This document shows, piece by piece, positions 31,976-42,370 of a stretch of 64,000 nt of DNA; the first letter of the stretch is position 1, and each line of letters opens with the position of its first letter. The stretch is from positions 124,001-188,000 of IMG/VR virus record IMGVR_UViG_3300029914_000002; one strand, written 5' to 3'. Origin of the DNA: a virus. Below the pieces are notes generated by a model. It searched no databases, was not told the origin of the DNA, and saw only the letters and a program-made list of their open reading frames with translations. The position numbers were made by a program, and so were the translations under genes.

Positions 31976-32310
31976 AATATTTAAAAAGATTTGAAAATAT
32001 TAATAATAATCCTGAAATTGGGGATTATATTATTATAGATAAACTTAATAATATACTAGGTCCAAGTTATGATGATATTTTTTATTTTTTGAATAATAAT
32101 ATTGGCAAAGTTGTTGGATTTGGAAATGTATATAACGGAAAAGGTATTAAAATCAAATTTTTTAATATACCAAAGAATCTAAATACTCATTTTAATCCTG
32201 ATCATATAAAGATTTTTCCAATGAATTCTATTTTAGCATTTGGTAAAAACAAAGAAACTGTGAAAGAAGAAGCTGAAATACAACGTAATATAAAGAAATT
32301 TAACTTATGA
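31972..32310 (+). CDS. dual-tagged small protein
   Basis: 112 residues: MKYLKRFENI start, K-K-F-N-L end. The core I-G-D-Y-I-I-I-D ... I-G-K-V-V-G-F-G-N-V-Y is again SH3-like and related to the previous gene. Overlaps of 4 nt on both sides. Confidence 0.68.
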   Translation: MKYLKRFENINNNPEIGDYIIIDKLNNILGPSYDDIFYFLNNNIGKVVGFGNVYNGKGIKIKFFNIPKNLNTHFNPDHIKIFPMNSILAFGKNKETVKEEAEIQRNIKKFNL

Positions 32311-32654
32311 AATATATTAAAACATTTGAATCAATATCAAAAGGAATCAATAATATAACTACTATTGATTGCTCTGGAGATAATTTAACTGAATTACCTG
32401 AATTACCAGATAGTTTAATTACTTTATATTGTAATAATAATTTTTTAACTAAAATTAAAAAATTACCTCCTAATTTGAAACATTTAAAATGTTCTCATAA
32501 TCATAATTTATCTGAGTTACCTATATTACCAGAAACTATGACTGAATTACGTTGCTATAACACTAAATTACCTTATAATAATCTAATTGAATATAAAAAA
32601 TGGTTAGATAAAGAGCATCCTGAAATATCAAAATCTAAACAATTTAATTTATGA
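32307..32654 (+). CDS. dual-tagged leucine-rich-repeat protein (LPX type)
   Basis: 115 residues: MKYIKTFESI start, K-Q-F-N-L end. Between them are four short leucine-rich repeats of the form L-P-x-x-L-x-x-L-x-C-x-x-N (I-D-C-S-G-D-N-L-T-E-L-P, L-Y-C-N-N-N-F, L-K-C-S-H-N, L-R-C-Y-N-T), the type found in bacterial secreted effectors such as IpaH/SspH. No catalytic domain follows. As a protein-binding module on a putatively injected protein it may bind a host factor (inference). Confidence 0.75.
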   Translation: MKYIKTFESISKGINNITTIDCSGDNLTELPELPDSLITLYCNNNFLTKIKKLPPNLKHLKCSHNHNLSELPILPETMTELRCYNTKLPYNNLIEYKKWLDKEHPEISKSKQFNL

Positions 32655-33433
32655 AATACTTAAAATATTTTGAAACAAAATTAGAAGTTGAATATCATTG
32701 TCTTGAATGTGGATGGATAGGCTGGTTACCTATGACCAAAATAGTTAAATGTCCAAATTGTGGAAATATTAATGATATATGGAAAGAAGGCGAATCAATA
32801 CCTGAAAGACATAAAAAAATGAATTATTTATCTGAAAATATTAATATTATTAAACAACAACCTTTTTATTTAAGTGGAGATATATTATACATATCAGATG
32901 ATATGGCAAAATTAATGACTCCAACATATGCAAAATTAAATAAACTTTATAAAAATAAAGGAGTTCGTGATTATATCAATCAAGAACAAATTGATTTTTA
33001 TAATAATGAAAAAGATGATAAAGGTTATTATAAATCTAGAAATATTAATACTAATATAACTGTAAGATATGAAAGGATGTATGCTATGACAATACTTATA
33101 AAAAGACTTGGTGGAGTTCTTGAAAATAAATATGGAGAATTTCAATATTTTATAGGAGGAACATCAGGAGATCACGATATGCATGGTAAAAACATGGTGA
33201 GAGATACAAAAGAATGTAATTATAATCTAATGATAAAATATTATCCTATTATTGAACATATAAAAAATTTTTACAAAAGATTAAAATCTAAAGACGAAGG
33301 ATTTTTTGATATAATTAAAGATTCATTAGATAAAGATATAATGTTAGCTCAATACGGGGTACCAAAAGAACTAAAAAAATATTTCAAAAATGCTGAAGAT
33401 GTGGCAATAAATGTTAATAAATTTAATATATAA
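32651..33433 (+). CDS. dual-tagged protein with N-terminal zinc ribbon
   Basis: 260 residues: MKYLKYFETK start, N-K-F-N-I end. Residues 16-40 form a zinc ribbon (H-C-L-E-C-G-W ... C-P-N-C-G). The rest includes R-Y-E-R-M-Y-A-M-T-I-L-I-K-R-L-G-G and G-T-S-G-D-H-D-M-H-G-K-N. No enzyme family recognised. Last gene of the ATGA-coupled tagged operon. Confidence 0.68.
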   Translation: MKYLKYFETKLEVEYHCLECGWIGWLPMTKIVKCPNCGNINDIWKEGESIPERHKKMNYLSENINIIKQQPFYLSGDILYISDDMAKLMTPTYAKLNKLYKNKGVRDYINQEQIDFYNNEKDDKGYYKSRNINTNITVRYERMYAMTILIKRLGGVLENKYGEFQYFIGGTSGDHDMHGKNMVRDTKECNYNLMIKYYPIIEHIKNFYKRLKSKDEGFFDIIKDSLDKDIMLAQYGVPKELKKYFKNAEDVAINVNKFNI

Positions 33434-33489
33434 TATTATATATAGTATATATCATGATCTTGCATGAATTTTATTTCGAATGAAATAGA

Positions 33490-33510
33490 TTTTTTTTATA
33501 TATAGATAAA
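33490..33510 (+). promoter_or_regulatory. candidate phage late promoter
   Basis: Nine-T run, then ATATATAGATAAA, 16 nt before the first large virion gene. Confidence 0.45.
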
Positions 33511-33526
33511 AATTAAATTATTAAAC

Positions 33527-36500
33527 ATGATAAATCAACAAAATAGTTTTGTATCATTAGCTGAACAACTAGCTGTATTAAATAAAAATTCTACGGAAGT
33601 TATGACAAAATTAAATGATGTCGTAACTAGTAGAAATTCTGTTATTAACGTTAACTTAATGAATTCTGATGGTACAACATCATCATATCAATTTCCAACT
33701 GTTGGACAATTGAAAAATGAATTAGATATTGCGAATAGAAATATTCAAAAATTAGCAGGATTAGCTGATAGTACAGCCTATGTATCTGATGGTACAACAA
33801 TGAGAAGAATATATGTTGATGATTTAAATAGTGAACCTAGTCCTATTGATAGTTTAGATACAATTAATAATTTTACTTCTATAAATAATTCTTTTTTTGA
33901 ATCATTATGTGATCCTATATTAGCTATTGAACTTGATTTAACTGATAAAATAGATCAAAAAGTAAAAAAAGTATTATCACGTAGATATATTATTGAATTT
34001 CAGAAAGATCAATATGGAAATTTAACATCTGATGGAGCAAATTCTAAATCTGATTTTGAAAATAATTTCTTAAATAGAAATGATATTTTTATTGATGATT
34101 TAACTGCATGGTATACAAACACTAAAAATAACGGAGTTTTTCAGAGAAATGAACCATATGATGAACAAATATTTGATTTGGATTATGATAGCCTTCAATA
34201 CTATGGTATATTTGATGTTGTTGGTATTGATAATGATACAATAAATAATAAAATGTGGTATGTATTAGGTTCAATTACATATTACGATTATACTGGGAAT
34301 ACCAAACAATTATCAGTTGGAGATGAATTGATAATAAATAAAAAAGATTCATCAACATTATGGACAATTAACGAAGTTAGTACTGCTAAAAGTAATTATA
34401 GAGTTATTTTAGAGAGGGTGGAAGGCTTAGATCCTGTGCCTATACTATCACAAGGATTAAAGATTTATAGTCCTGTATTACCAGCGAGAACAATAAAAAT
34501 ATCTATTGGTTATGACGAGTATAATGTTATATTTATTAAACCGATTAATACTGATTCAAATGTAATTTCGTCAACATGGTCTTATGGTACATCTTTCTAT
34601 ACCAACAATTTAGTATTGGATACTAATAGTACTGTCTCTATGACAAGATATTATAGTGATAATGTATTTGATTATGGCGCTATATTAAAAGATTTGATTG
34701 CTAAAAATATACCTAGTCAATTTGGAGTTATTCCAAATGTACCAAATTTAACAGCTACTAATTTTAAAGTTTTACAAACAAATACTCATTTAACAAATAC
34801 TGCGGATTCCGCAAAAATTCAAAGTTTAAATGTACAAAAAGTATCTATAAATTCTCAATTAGAACAATTAAATGATGCTATTATTGAACAAAATAAAGAA
34901 CTTAGTACTAAACAATATAAATCAACATCTGATAAACAAGCTAGTCAAACAACATTAAATAATTTAATAAATCAACAATCTTCTTTGACTAAATCTTATA
35001 CATCAATAGTTAATCAAATAACAGCACAAAATACTGGAGCAATTTCAGATGTTGAGGCAGAATTTAGTGTAAGAGGATTTTGGAGTGTTCCAGAACCTAT
35101 TATAATAAATACAGTAGGAGAAAATCAAAAGCAAGAGGTTGTTCAATTTATTGTTCAATATAGATATAGTGCAACAGGTGGATCTGCTCCGACTACTGTT
35201 GGATTTGATCTAAATTTAACTGAAAATATATATACTAACTATATTTCAACTGGTGATATTGTAGATCAAACAAAAGCATATCAAAATCCAAGTGTATCAA
35301 CTCAAAGTGTAACAGAAACTGGATATTTTTCAAATTGGTATCAATTTACAACAGATGCTAGAACAAGAACTTATAATTCAGCATTAAATGTATGGACATG
35401 GGATATTGAAGATGTTACTGATGCAAATATAAAAAAAGTAAATCAATTGGATATTCCATTACATCCTAACGAAACAGTTGATATTAGAATTAAATCAATA
35501 TCAGAAGTTGGATATCCTGATGCACTTATTACATCTGATTGGAGTAATATTATGACTATTGATTTTCCAGATGATCTTGCACAAGTAGGTAATGAAAATG
35601 CTACAATTTTACAATCTGCTCAAAATGATCAAATATATAATCAAATAGAAAGTGATTTTAATTCAAAAGGACTAACTGCACATTTACAACAATCATATTA
35701 TGTTAACGATTTATATGTTGCTCATACAGATATAAACTTAGGTACATCTTTTAAAGATAGTTCAGGCAATATGATTATGTTGAGTGATTATCTAACATCA
35801 TTAACTAATAGAATTTTAGCACTTGAACAAATTGTTTCTAATGCTAAAGGTGAACTTTCAATTAGTTTATATCAAAATACTAATAGTGTTATTATACAAA
35901 ATGGCGCATCTATAACACAAAAAATAGTATGTGAAAAATATGCTGAATTGTCTGGTACAACTACAAGAACGTATTATAATAGTACATATTCAACTAATGA
36001 TTATTATTTAGAATTTGATAATTTATCTCAATCTTCACAATTAGGCTTACTTTCATATAGAAAATATGTACCTACTATTTCTGGTGATAATAGATTTTAT
36101 AATCCAATATATTCAAATGGATCATTAGCAACATATGTAGATTCAAATGATAATTTACAAACACAAGTTGATAATCAATTTGTTTGGATTTCTGATACAT
36201 CAGGAAATAATGCTATATATAATTCAGGAGTAACATATGATGCTAATGGATTAGGACAGGTATTATATTCTAAAAATTGGAATATTGGATTAACTGGTAC
36301 AACAGTACCAAATTCTGGCGGTACATATTCAACACCAATCAATATTTTTAATGATATTAACTGGACTGGAGGTACTTGGATAGCAGATAATAATTATGAA
36401 ACAGATTTTCCTGTTACTATTCATCCATATATTGATAATATTAACGATTATGTTTATGCTGATAAAAGTGGAGTTGAATTAATTAACGCAAATAGTAAAT

Positions 36501-36712
36501 TTATATTACCTATTAAAATATTTTTTAAATTATCTGGTGGAACAAATGATTCTATAACATTTCCAACTAATTTATCTACATCTCCATATGTAATAAGGAA
36601 ATTAAGAATATTTATTGAATCTGAAAGCTTAACTAGACCATTTGAATTCGAAATTATATTTAAAATATTTAGAAATAATACATCATCAAATAGAAGTAGT
36701 ACAGCATCTTAA
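33527..36712 (+). CDS. large virion structural protein (tail/baseplate type)
   Basis: 1061 residues. Helical N-terminus, mixed middle, a coiled coil at about residues 430-510 (Q-L-E-Q-L-N-D-A-I-I-E-Q-N-K-E-L), then a fibronectin-III-like region (about 515-690: F-S-V-R-G-F-W-S-V-P-E-P ... V-V-Q-F-I-V-Q-Y-R-Y) and Thr/Ser/Asn/Tyr-rich strands to the end. Size and composition fit a baseplate or tail-tip protein. It is the first of a block of structural genes, 21 nt from the next. Confidence 0.75.
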   Translation: MINQQNSFVSLAEQLAVLNKNSTEVMTKLNDVVTSRNSVINVNLMNSDGTTSSYQFPTVGQLKNELDIANRNIQKLAGLADSTAYVSDGTTMRRIYVDDLNSEPSPIDSLDTINNFTSINNSFFESLCDPILAIELDLTDKIDQKVKKVLSRRYIIEFQKDQYGNLTSDGANSKSDFENNFLNRNDIFIDDLTAWYTNTKNNGVFQRNEPYDEQIFDLDYDSLQYYGIFDVVGIDNDTINNKMWYVLGSITYYDYTGNTKQLSVGDELIINKKDSSTLWTINEVSTAKSNYRVILERVEGLDPVPILSQGLKIYSPVLPARTIKISIGYDEYNVIFIKPINTDSNVISSTWSYGTSFYTNNLVLDTNSTVSMTRYYSDNVFDYGAILKDLIAKNIPSQFGVIPNVPNLTATNFKVLQTNTHLTNTADSAKIQSLNVQKVSINSQLEQLNDAIIEQNKELSTKQYKSTSDKQASQTTLNNLINQQSSLTKSYTSIVNQITAQNTGAISDVEAEFSVRGFWSVPEPIIINTVGENQKQEVVQFIVQYRYSATGGSAPTTVGFDLNLTENIYTNYISTGDIVDQTKAYQNPSVSTQSVTETGYFSNWYQFTTDARTRTYNSALNVWTWDIEDVTDANIKKVNQLDIPLHPNETVDIRIKSISEVGYPDALITSDWSNIMTIDFPDDLAQVGNENATILQSAQNDQIYNQIESDFNSKGLTAHLQQSYYVNDLYVAHTDINLGTSFKDSSGNMIMLSDYLTSLTNRILALEQIVSNAKGELSISLYQNTNSVIIQNGASITQKIVCEKYAELSGTTTRTYYNSTYSTNDYYLEFDNLSQSSQLGLLSYRKYVPTISGDNRFYNPIYSNGSLATYVDSNDNLQTQVDNQFVWISDTSGNNAIYNSGVTYDANGLGQVLYSKNWNIGLTGTTVPNSGGTYSTPINIFNDINWTGGTWIADNNYETDFPVTIHPYIDNINDYVYADKSGVELINANSKFILPIKIFFKLSGGTNDSITFPTNLSTSPYVIRKLRIFIESESLTRPFEFEIIFKIFRNNTSSNRSSTAS

Positions 36713-36732
36713 ATATAAAATATTAAAAAATT

Positions 36733-39700
36733 ATGATAAATAATAGCTTTCAATTATTAAGAACAAATCCAGCACTAACAACTAATGTTAAATTAGTTGT
36801 TAGTTCTGATTATAAGTTCTATTTAGAATCATTTGATACAAATTCTCAATTATCTAATCAAAAATATAAACATTTTTCAATATCAAAAAATAATTTATAT
36901 GAAAATCAAATTGTTAAATTTTATGATGGACTATCATCACAATTGGCATTTGATGTTAAATATGATTCTGATGATTCTACTGTATTTTCTAAATACGAAC
37001 AACAATTTGATGATATTTATTGGAGTGGTGCTAAATCAGTTGAAGATACATGGTATAATGAAACATATGAATATTTTGCGCCATTATTTATAAGAAAAAA
37101 TAATATACCAGATGGATTTGTTATATTAAGAGTAGATGATTCCGCTCCTTATGATATCCAAGATGATGATTTAGGTGCTGGTAAAATTACAAAAGATAAT
37201 TTTAATTCTCAAATTGTTAATAATTGGAAATGCGTATCTTTTGTTGATATGAGATATAATACAGATTTAGGATTATTTTTAAATACAAATATTACAAATA
37301 ATACATCATATCCAGAAAGATCATTTGATTTGGATTTTAGATCATATGAATATTCTAAATTTTACGGAATAGATTATAATAATGGAGGATATGTTAATAT
37401 TTCTAATTTTTTACAATCAACATTGCAATATGAACAACCACATTTTAAACTTGAATCTGATATTATAGAGTCATTTAAAACAAATAATTTAATATATCCT
37501 CATATTTTAAATTTTAAATTTTTATTTAATGATGTACCAGCAGATCCTGTTAATATACATAATTATTCATTAAATAGATATTATGGTTTTTATGCTGATA
37601 AATTAGAATTGATTACTAATTTAACTTCATATATAACTCCAGAATTGATAAGTGGATTTACATTGAAGAATAATATATTTGGCTATATGTCAGGAAGTAC
37701 TTTCATACCAACTAATGAATCTCCATTTGTAGAAGGTTTCTTTTTAGATAAAACTTATTGGATACAACTTACGTCATCTGAGACTGATAATGAATTTTAT
37801 CAAGTAGTACTAGTGTATAATAACGGTGTTAATACATATAGAGTTATTAGTGATTTTGATATGAGTGGTTCTACTTTTAATGTTTCAAATGATAGAACGT
37901 GCTTTATTAATTATACTGATGGCTATATTTATAATTGTCAAACTATTAATAATCCATCAGGTATTACTAATTATATATCTGGATATACTTCTAACTTTAA
38001 TATTGATCCATATTACTCAGGAAATACTATTAAATCAATGTATGGTGATTTATATTTAATACTAATTGATGGTATATATCATGTACTAAAATGTAAAAAT
38101 GATAGCTATTTTATACAAAGTGATTACGCAATAAATTCTTACACAACAGGACTAGAATATTGGAAAGGTGGTAAAAATAGTAATTATTATACTACAAAAC
38201 AAATTTATACATATGGAAATAAACCATTAATCTATCCTGTGTATAGAATAAAATTTAATGATATTAAAGATTTTGATTTTAATAGAGTAAATACACATTT
38301 TGCTGATTTTGACTATGAAAAAGATATTTATACTGCAACTGATGAACAAAAATTATATGCTATAGATTATACTGATACTTCAGTATTAAGTCAAAATTAT
38401 ATGACATATCCAAGAGGTGAAGATGGACAATATCAAATAATGAATGTATCTTCTGAATATATCGCAGATGACGAACTTTATGAAATATCATTTAACGATT
38501 TAACAGAAATATGGAGAAAAAATCCATCAGTTGTAAAATGGGGGTTCGCTGGCTCAAATTCTAATTGCGATTATCCATATAAATTAAATAATTCAATTAG
38601 TATAGGAGACGTATTTAATGCAACTGCAGATGTATTTAGCTTGCTACCAACAGAAGTAGAAAAAAATTTAGATTACTGCTACAGAATAGGTAATTTTTTC
38701 TCAGGTAATACAAATAATATTATTAAATATTTAAATCAAACTACTAACATAGAAGTAGATTTTATGGAAAATTATAGTAAAAAATTTAATTTAGATTTAT
38801 ATCTAAATTCAAATGTTGATTATTTTGATTATTTTTTTAAAAATAAAACATATTTTACTATAGATGATATTAATTATACAAAACAAACATTAAAATATTC
38901 AACTTTTCAAGCAGGCGATATATATACAGCATCTAGTACATTATTTAAAGGTTTAAATATTAACGCATTAAATGTTACAAGTGTATCAAGAGATATTAAT
39001 GGATCAATTACAAGTATAGTTGCTGATAATAGTAAAAATTTTAATGATTATAAATTTGCAATAATTCTTAATGATGTTTATCAATATTATACTGGTAATA
39101 CATATGATTCAACATATGAAGGTGGATTATCAGGAAATACGATAATTGATATATCATCAAATGCAATACACGCATTTTTAAATGAAGAATTTAAAAATAT
39201 TTTAGTTGTTGTTAATGTTAAAATACCAATTCAAAAAAATTATATTAGTTTAAATAATGTCGCCTTTTTTGGTGAAAAATTTGGATTATATAATTCAAAA
39301 ACATTAGACGGTAATAGTTTAGTCTATCCAGCAAATGTTAAAGAATTCGATCCATCATTAATAGTTGCATCAAATATATTTAACGCATTTTATGATATGA
39401 ATTCATTATCAGAATTTGATTCTGGTATAACATATTATTATATCAATTCAATTGGACAATCTGGATATACAGCACCTATGAATACAACTGGAGGTACCAT
39501 GGCATTAATACCTGATTGGGTTAAAAATGATACTCCATTTATTTTAAATTTAAATGATCCAGCAGTTTTAACAACTAAACAAAATTCATATATTAAAACT
39601 GCAATAAAAGGACCATTAACTAATATTTATGATAAATATCAAGTGTATTACGATACAAATCAAAAAACTAAATATAATGTTTCTGAACCGTTAGCTAGAT

Positions 39701-40167
39701 CTATGTCATTAAATATACAACAAAATATAATGAATACTTCAAACGGCGTATCATCAGATAATTCTATTTATAGATATAACGGCTCTTATGAACCAATATT
39801 TAATACAATACCAGTATTTAATAATACATTTTTATATGAATCAGGAAATACTATAAGTCAATTTGAATCAAACTATAAATTCGATACTTCATTTGAAAAC
39901 TTCGGTATGATTGAAGAATTAATTTATTCAAAAATTAATCCTGTAATATCTCCATTAAAATTAAGTAATACTAATACTGATGTATCTGTGTATCCAATAG
40001 TTGACGAATTTGGATATCAGTTTTCTTCAAGATTTATATTTAGCTCATCTTGGGATAACGATTTTTATGTAATAACAAATAATACTCAAAATATGAATAA
40101 TAATGTCTTTTCAAATTTTTCTAACTATGAATATATAATTGATCCAATAAAAAATATAAATGATTAA
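36733..40167 (+). CDS. large virion structural protein
   Basis: 1144 residues, Asn/Tyr/Asp/Thr-rich and strand-dominated. N-terminus L-L-R-T-N-P-A-L-T-T-N-V-K-L-V-V, then Y-L-E-S-F-D-T-N; I recognise this start from large structural proteins of Bacteroidota phages, though the exact virion position is not known. No enzyme motif is visible. Probably a baseplate or tail-sheath-associated component. Its stop is immediately followed by the start of the tagged gene at 40167. Confidence 0.72.
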   Translation: MINNSFQLLRTNPALTTNVKLVVSSDYKFYLESFDTNSQLSNQKYKHFSISKNNLYENQIVKFYDGLSSQLAFDVKYDSDDSTVFSKYEQQFDDIYWSGAKSVEDTWYNETYEYFAPLFIRKNNIPDGFVILRVDDSAPYDIQDDDLGAGKITKDNFNSQIVNNWKCVSFVDMRYNTDLGLFLNTNITNNTSYPERSFDLDFRSYEYSKFYGIDYNNGGYVNISNFLQSTLQYEQPHFKLESDIIESFKTNNLIYPHILNFKFLFNDVPADPVNIHNYSLNRYYGFYADKLELITNLTSYITPELISGFTLKNNIFGYMSGSTFIPTNESPFVEGFFLDKTYWIQLTSSETDNEFYQVVLVYNNGVNTYRVISDFDMSGSTFNVSNDRTCFINYTDGYIYNCQTINNPSGITNYISGYTSNFNIDPYYSGNTIKSMYGDLYLILIDGIYHVLKCKNDSYFIQSDYAINSYTTGLEYWKGGKNSNYYTTKQIYTYGNKPLIYPVYRIKFNDIKDFDFNRVNTHFADFDYEKDIYTATDEQKLYAIDYTDTSVLSQNYMTYPRGEDGQYQIMNVSSEYIADDELYEISFNDLTEIWRKNPSVVKWGFAGSNSNCDYPYKLNNSISIGDVFNATADVFSLLPTEVEKNLDYCYRIGNFFSGNTNNIIKYLNQTTNIEVDFMENYSKKFNLDLYLNSNVDYFDYFFKNKTYFTIDDINYTKQTLKYSTFQAGDIYTASSTLFKGLNINALNVTSVSRDINGSITSIVADNSKNFNDYKFAIILNDVYQYYTGNTYDSTYEGGLSGNTIIDISSNAIHAFLNEEFKNILVVVNVKIPIQKNYISLNNVAFFGEKFGLYNSKTLDGNSLVYPANVKEFDPSLIVASNIFNAFYDMNSLSEFDSGITYYYINSIGQSGYTAPMNTTGGTMALIPDWVKNDTPFILNLNDPAVLTTKQNSYIKTAIKGPLTNIYDKYQVYYDTNQKTKYNVSEPLARSMSLNIQQNIMNTSNGVSSDNSIYRYNGSYEPIFNTIPVFNNTFLYESGNTISQFESNYKFDTSFENFGMIEELIYSKINPVISPLKLSNTNTDVSVYPIVDEFGYQFSSRFIFSSSWDNDFYVITNNTQNMNNNVFSNFSNYEYIIDPIKNIND

Positions 40168-40484
40168 TGAAATATATTAAAACTTTTGAAAATGAATTAT
40201 ATAATGAACCAACATATTGGTTATTGCCGACTGATGATAGATTTGAAAAATCTTTAAAACAAATAAAATGTCCTAATAATAATATTAAATTTTTTTTAAA
40301 TAATAATAGAATTAAAAATATTAAATATGTATTCATTTGTTATTCACCATATAATAAACAATGGGAATGGAATTCATATAAAGGTAAATTACTTGACGAT
40401 TATCTTGAAGAAAATAATTATAAATTTGGTGGACATATAAATATGAATGAATTAGAATTAATTGCTGATAAATTTAACATATAA
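40167..40484 (+). CDS. dual-tagged small protein, paralogue A
   Basis: 105 residues: MKYIKTFENE start, D-K-F-N-I end. The core Y-W-L-L-P-T-D-D-R-F-E-K-S-L-K-Q-I-K-C-P is shared with the next gene, and so is the G-G-H-I-N-M-x-E-L-E segment near the end. Function unknown. Confidence 0.66.
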   Translation: MKYIKTFENELYNEPTYWLLPTDDRFEKSLKQIKCPNNNIKFFLNNNRIKNIKYVFICYSPYNKQWEWNSYKGKLLDDYLEENNYKFGGHINMNELELIADKFNI

Positions 40485-40488
40485 CTAT

Positions 40489-40881
40489 ATGAAATATATA
40501 AAAATGTTTGAAGAAAATATATATGAAAATATATATGAAAATATATATGAAAATATATATGAAAATATATATGATAGTAGATGCTATTGGTTATTACCAA
40601 CTGATGATAGATTTGAAGATTCTTTAAAACAAATAAAATGTCCTGATTTTAAAATAGAACAATTTTTAGGTAATAAAAATATGAGACAATATAATTATGT
40701 ATTTGTTGGATATAATCCAACTAAAACTGTAGATGACGATGTTAGTCTTTGTTGGGGCTGGAACTATAAAGTTAATTGGAATAAAAATACTGAAGATTTT
40801 TATGAAAAAAAAGGATATAAATTTATGGGAAATATAAATATACCTGATTTCGAATTTGATGTAAATAAATTTAATATATAA
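40489..40881 (+). CDS. dual-tagged small protein, paralogue B, with ENIY repeat
   Basis: 130 residues from the ATG at 40489, which gives the tag MKYIKMFEEN; end N-K-F-N-I. Directly after the tag comes (E-N-I-Y)x5, coded by a pure 12-nt repeat. Then C-Y-W-L-L-P-T-D-D-R-F-E-D-S-L-K-Q-I-K-C-P as in paralogue A. The repeat looks like a polymerase-slippage linker between tag and cargo. Confidence 0.66.
   Translation: MKYIKMFEENIYENIYENIYENIYENIYDSRCYWLLPTDDRFEDSLKQIKCPDFKIEQFLGNKNMRQYNYVFVGYNPTKTVDDDVSLCWGWNYKVNWNKNTEDFYEKKGYKFMGNINIPDFEFDVNKFNI
40513..40572 (+). repeat. 12-nt coding microsatellite, 5 copies
   Basis: GAAAATATATAT repeated five times without mismatch, adding E-N-I-Y units in frame after the N-terminal tag. 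Copy number should vary between related genomes. Confidence 0.95.
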
Positions 40882-40896
40882 AAAAAATAATAAATA

Positions 40897-41631
40897 GTGA
40901 AAAGTAATTTAATATTAAAAAAATTTTCTGTAAACTCTGTGCCAGGTACAATGAATCAAACAGAATTAAGAACTTTTTTTGGAGGTAAAATAATATATAC
41001 CGAAGATGAAATCTATATTAACGACGACGCTATAAAATTTAGTCAAATTGTTAACAATACTATCAATGGTAATAACGGATACCAATACTATGATATAACT
41101 ACAATACCCGATGATTGGGAAATTACATTCAATGAAAATTTATCAGATTTAAAACAAAATAATCAAGTAATTTCACAATATAGTCAAACACAATCAGATA
41201 AAAATAATAATACCAGATGGCTAATAAATATTAACGGAGCACAAATATTAAAAGATTATTTATTCTTTAAAATTAAAGAACAAAGAGTATTTAAAATAAT
41301 AAGACAAAATGATATATATTCTAATGATATTAATAACGCAATATATGAATATATAAATCAGAATATTTTTAATAGATATAAATTAGATTCTATACAATTT
41401 TATGTAAACTACTATAGCATTACAGATCAAACTATTTATAATAATATTGTTCTACAATATAATCCAATATTTAATCCAGATGTATATCAAACAGCAAATT
41501 TGACAAATATAAGTATACAAAATTATGATCCTTATAATTTTAATTCTGTGTCAATATTATATAATCAAAGTAAACCATCTAATCAATATAATTTTAACTA
41601 TTATTTTGATATTAATTTTGCAAAAATTTAA
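40897..41631 (+). CDS. virion-associated protein (GTG start)
   Basis: 244 residues from a GTG, since no ATG lies near. N-terminus K-S-N-L-I-L-K-K-F-S-V-N-S-V-P-G-T-M-N-Q; later Tyr/Asn/Ile-rich strands like those of the large structural proteins just upstream. No family recognised. Placed between structural genes and uvsY. Confidence 0.55.
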   Translation: MKSNLILKKFSVNSVPGTMNQTELRTFFGGKIIYTEDEIYINDDAIKFSQIVNNTINGNNGYQYYDITTIPDDWEITFNENLSDLKQNNQVISQYSQTQSDKNNNTRWLININGAQILKDYLFFKIKEQRVFKIIRQNDIYSNDINNAIYEYINQNIFNRYKLDSIQFYVNYYSITDQTIYNNIVLQYNPIFNPDVYQTANLTNISIQNYDPYNFNSVSILYNQSKPSNQYNFNYYFDINFAKI

Positions 41632-41678
41632 ACTAACTTCTATTTATATTATATATAAAATAAACTCATTCTACAACT

Positions 41679-42137
41679 ATGTCAGAAAACATTGAACTAG
41701 ACTCAAGACAAAAATTTCAAAAAAAAATGATAGAATCTACAAAACAATGGATCGCTATTGTTAATAAATTAACTAATAGATTAATTAACGACGATCTAAA
41801 AAATATTGCAGATATTCAGGCAGAAGCTATAAGTCAACGACAAATTGTAGTCGAAGAAATTAAAAATTATAGCGTTAAAATACATAAACTGGTTCAAAAA
41901 ACAAAAGTTCTAACAAAAGAAAGATTTGAATTCTATGCAACATCATATCAAGTTAAAACGTCTGGAACAGAAAAATTAAGACTTATCGAAGCAGATTTAT
42001 CAGAACATCAATGCTTTATAAATGAACTAGATGAACATGTAAATTTTTTAAGAGATACTTCTAAAAATCTAGAATCTATAAACTATTCAGTTAAATCTAA
42101 AATTGAACTGGCTAATATATTAGGAGGTTACAAATAA
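41679..42137 (+). CDS. uvsY: UvsY-like recombination mediator
   Basis: 152 residues, almost all helical. K-E-R-F-E-F-Y ... K-L-R-L-I-E-A-D-L-S-E-H and a C-terminal helix (V-K-S-K-I-E-L-A-N-I-L-G-G) follow the layout of T4 UvsY (137 residues), which loads UvsX onto gp32-coated single-stranded DNA. Similarity is low, so the call relies also on the UvsW-like gene 0.55 kb downstream, matching T4 gene order uvsY - small ORFs - uvsW. The next gene starts at its stop. Confidence 0.68.
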   Translation: MSENIELDSRQKFQKKMIESTKQWIAIVNKLTNRLINDDLKNIADIQAEAISQRQIVVEEIKNYSVKIHKLVQKTKVLTKERFEFYATSYQVKTSGTEKLRLIEADLSEHQCFINELDEHVNFLRDTSKNLESINYSVKSKIELANILGGYK

Positions 42138-42370
42138 TGATAACTAATAATTATATTAAAAAATTTGAAATAAAATCAGATTTTATAATAGCAGAAGGAA
42201 TGAATAGCCCAAAAATTACAATAATACATTTCGATGACTCAAAATATATTTATAATTCTGACAAACTATCATTTGATTTATTAGATAATACTATTAAAAA
42301 CCATATAAATATTGTTTGTTTAAAACAAATTAGAAAAAAGAAATTATTTTTATTAAATGAAATTAGATGA
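42137..42370 (+). CDS. hypothetical small protein with R-K-x-K-L tail
   Basis: 77 residues: MITNNYIKKFEIKSD start (tag-like), a strand-rich middle, and tail K-Q-I-R-K-K-K-L-F-L-L-N-E-I-R. It carries both a loose N-terminal tag and the basic C-terminal motif. It overlaps the next gene by 14 nt. Confidence 0.6.
   Translation: MITNNYIKKFEIKSDFIIAEGMNSPKITIIHFDDSKYIYNSDKLSFDLLDNTIKNHINIVCLKQIRKKKLFLLNEIR

Noticed and set aside
31712-32654. K-F-N-L/I tail as a by-product of a start-codon context (AAATTTAACATATGA)
   Set aside because: In this operon the tail does overlap the next start, but the same tail is present at 28245, 33433, 46555 and 48734, where no gene start follows, so a protein-level function is preferred.
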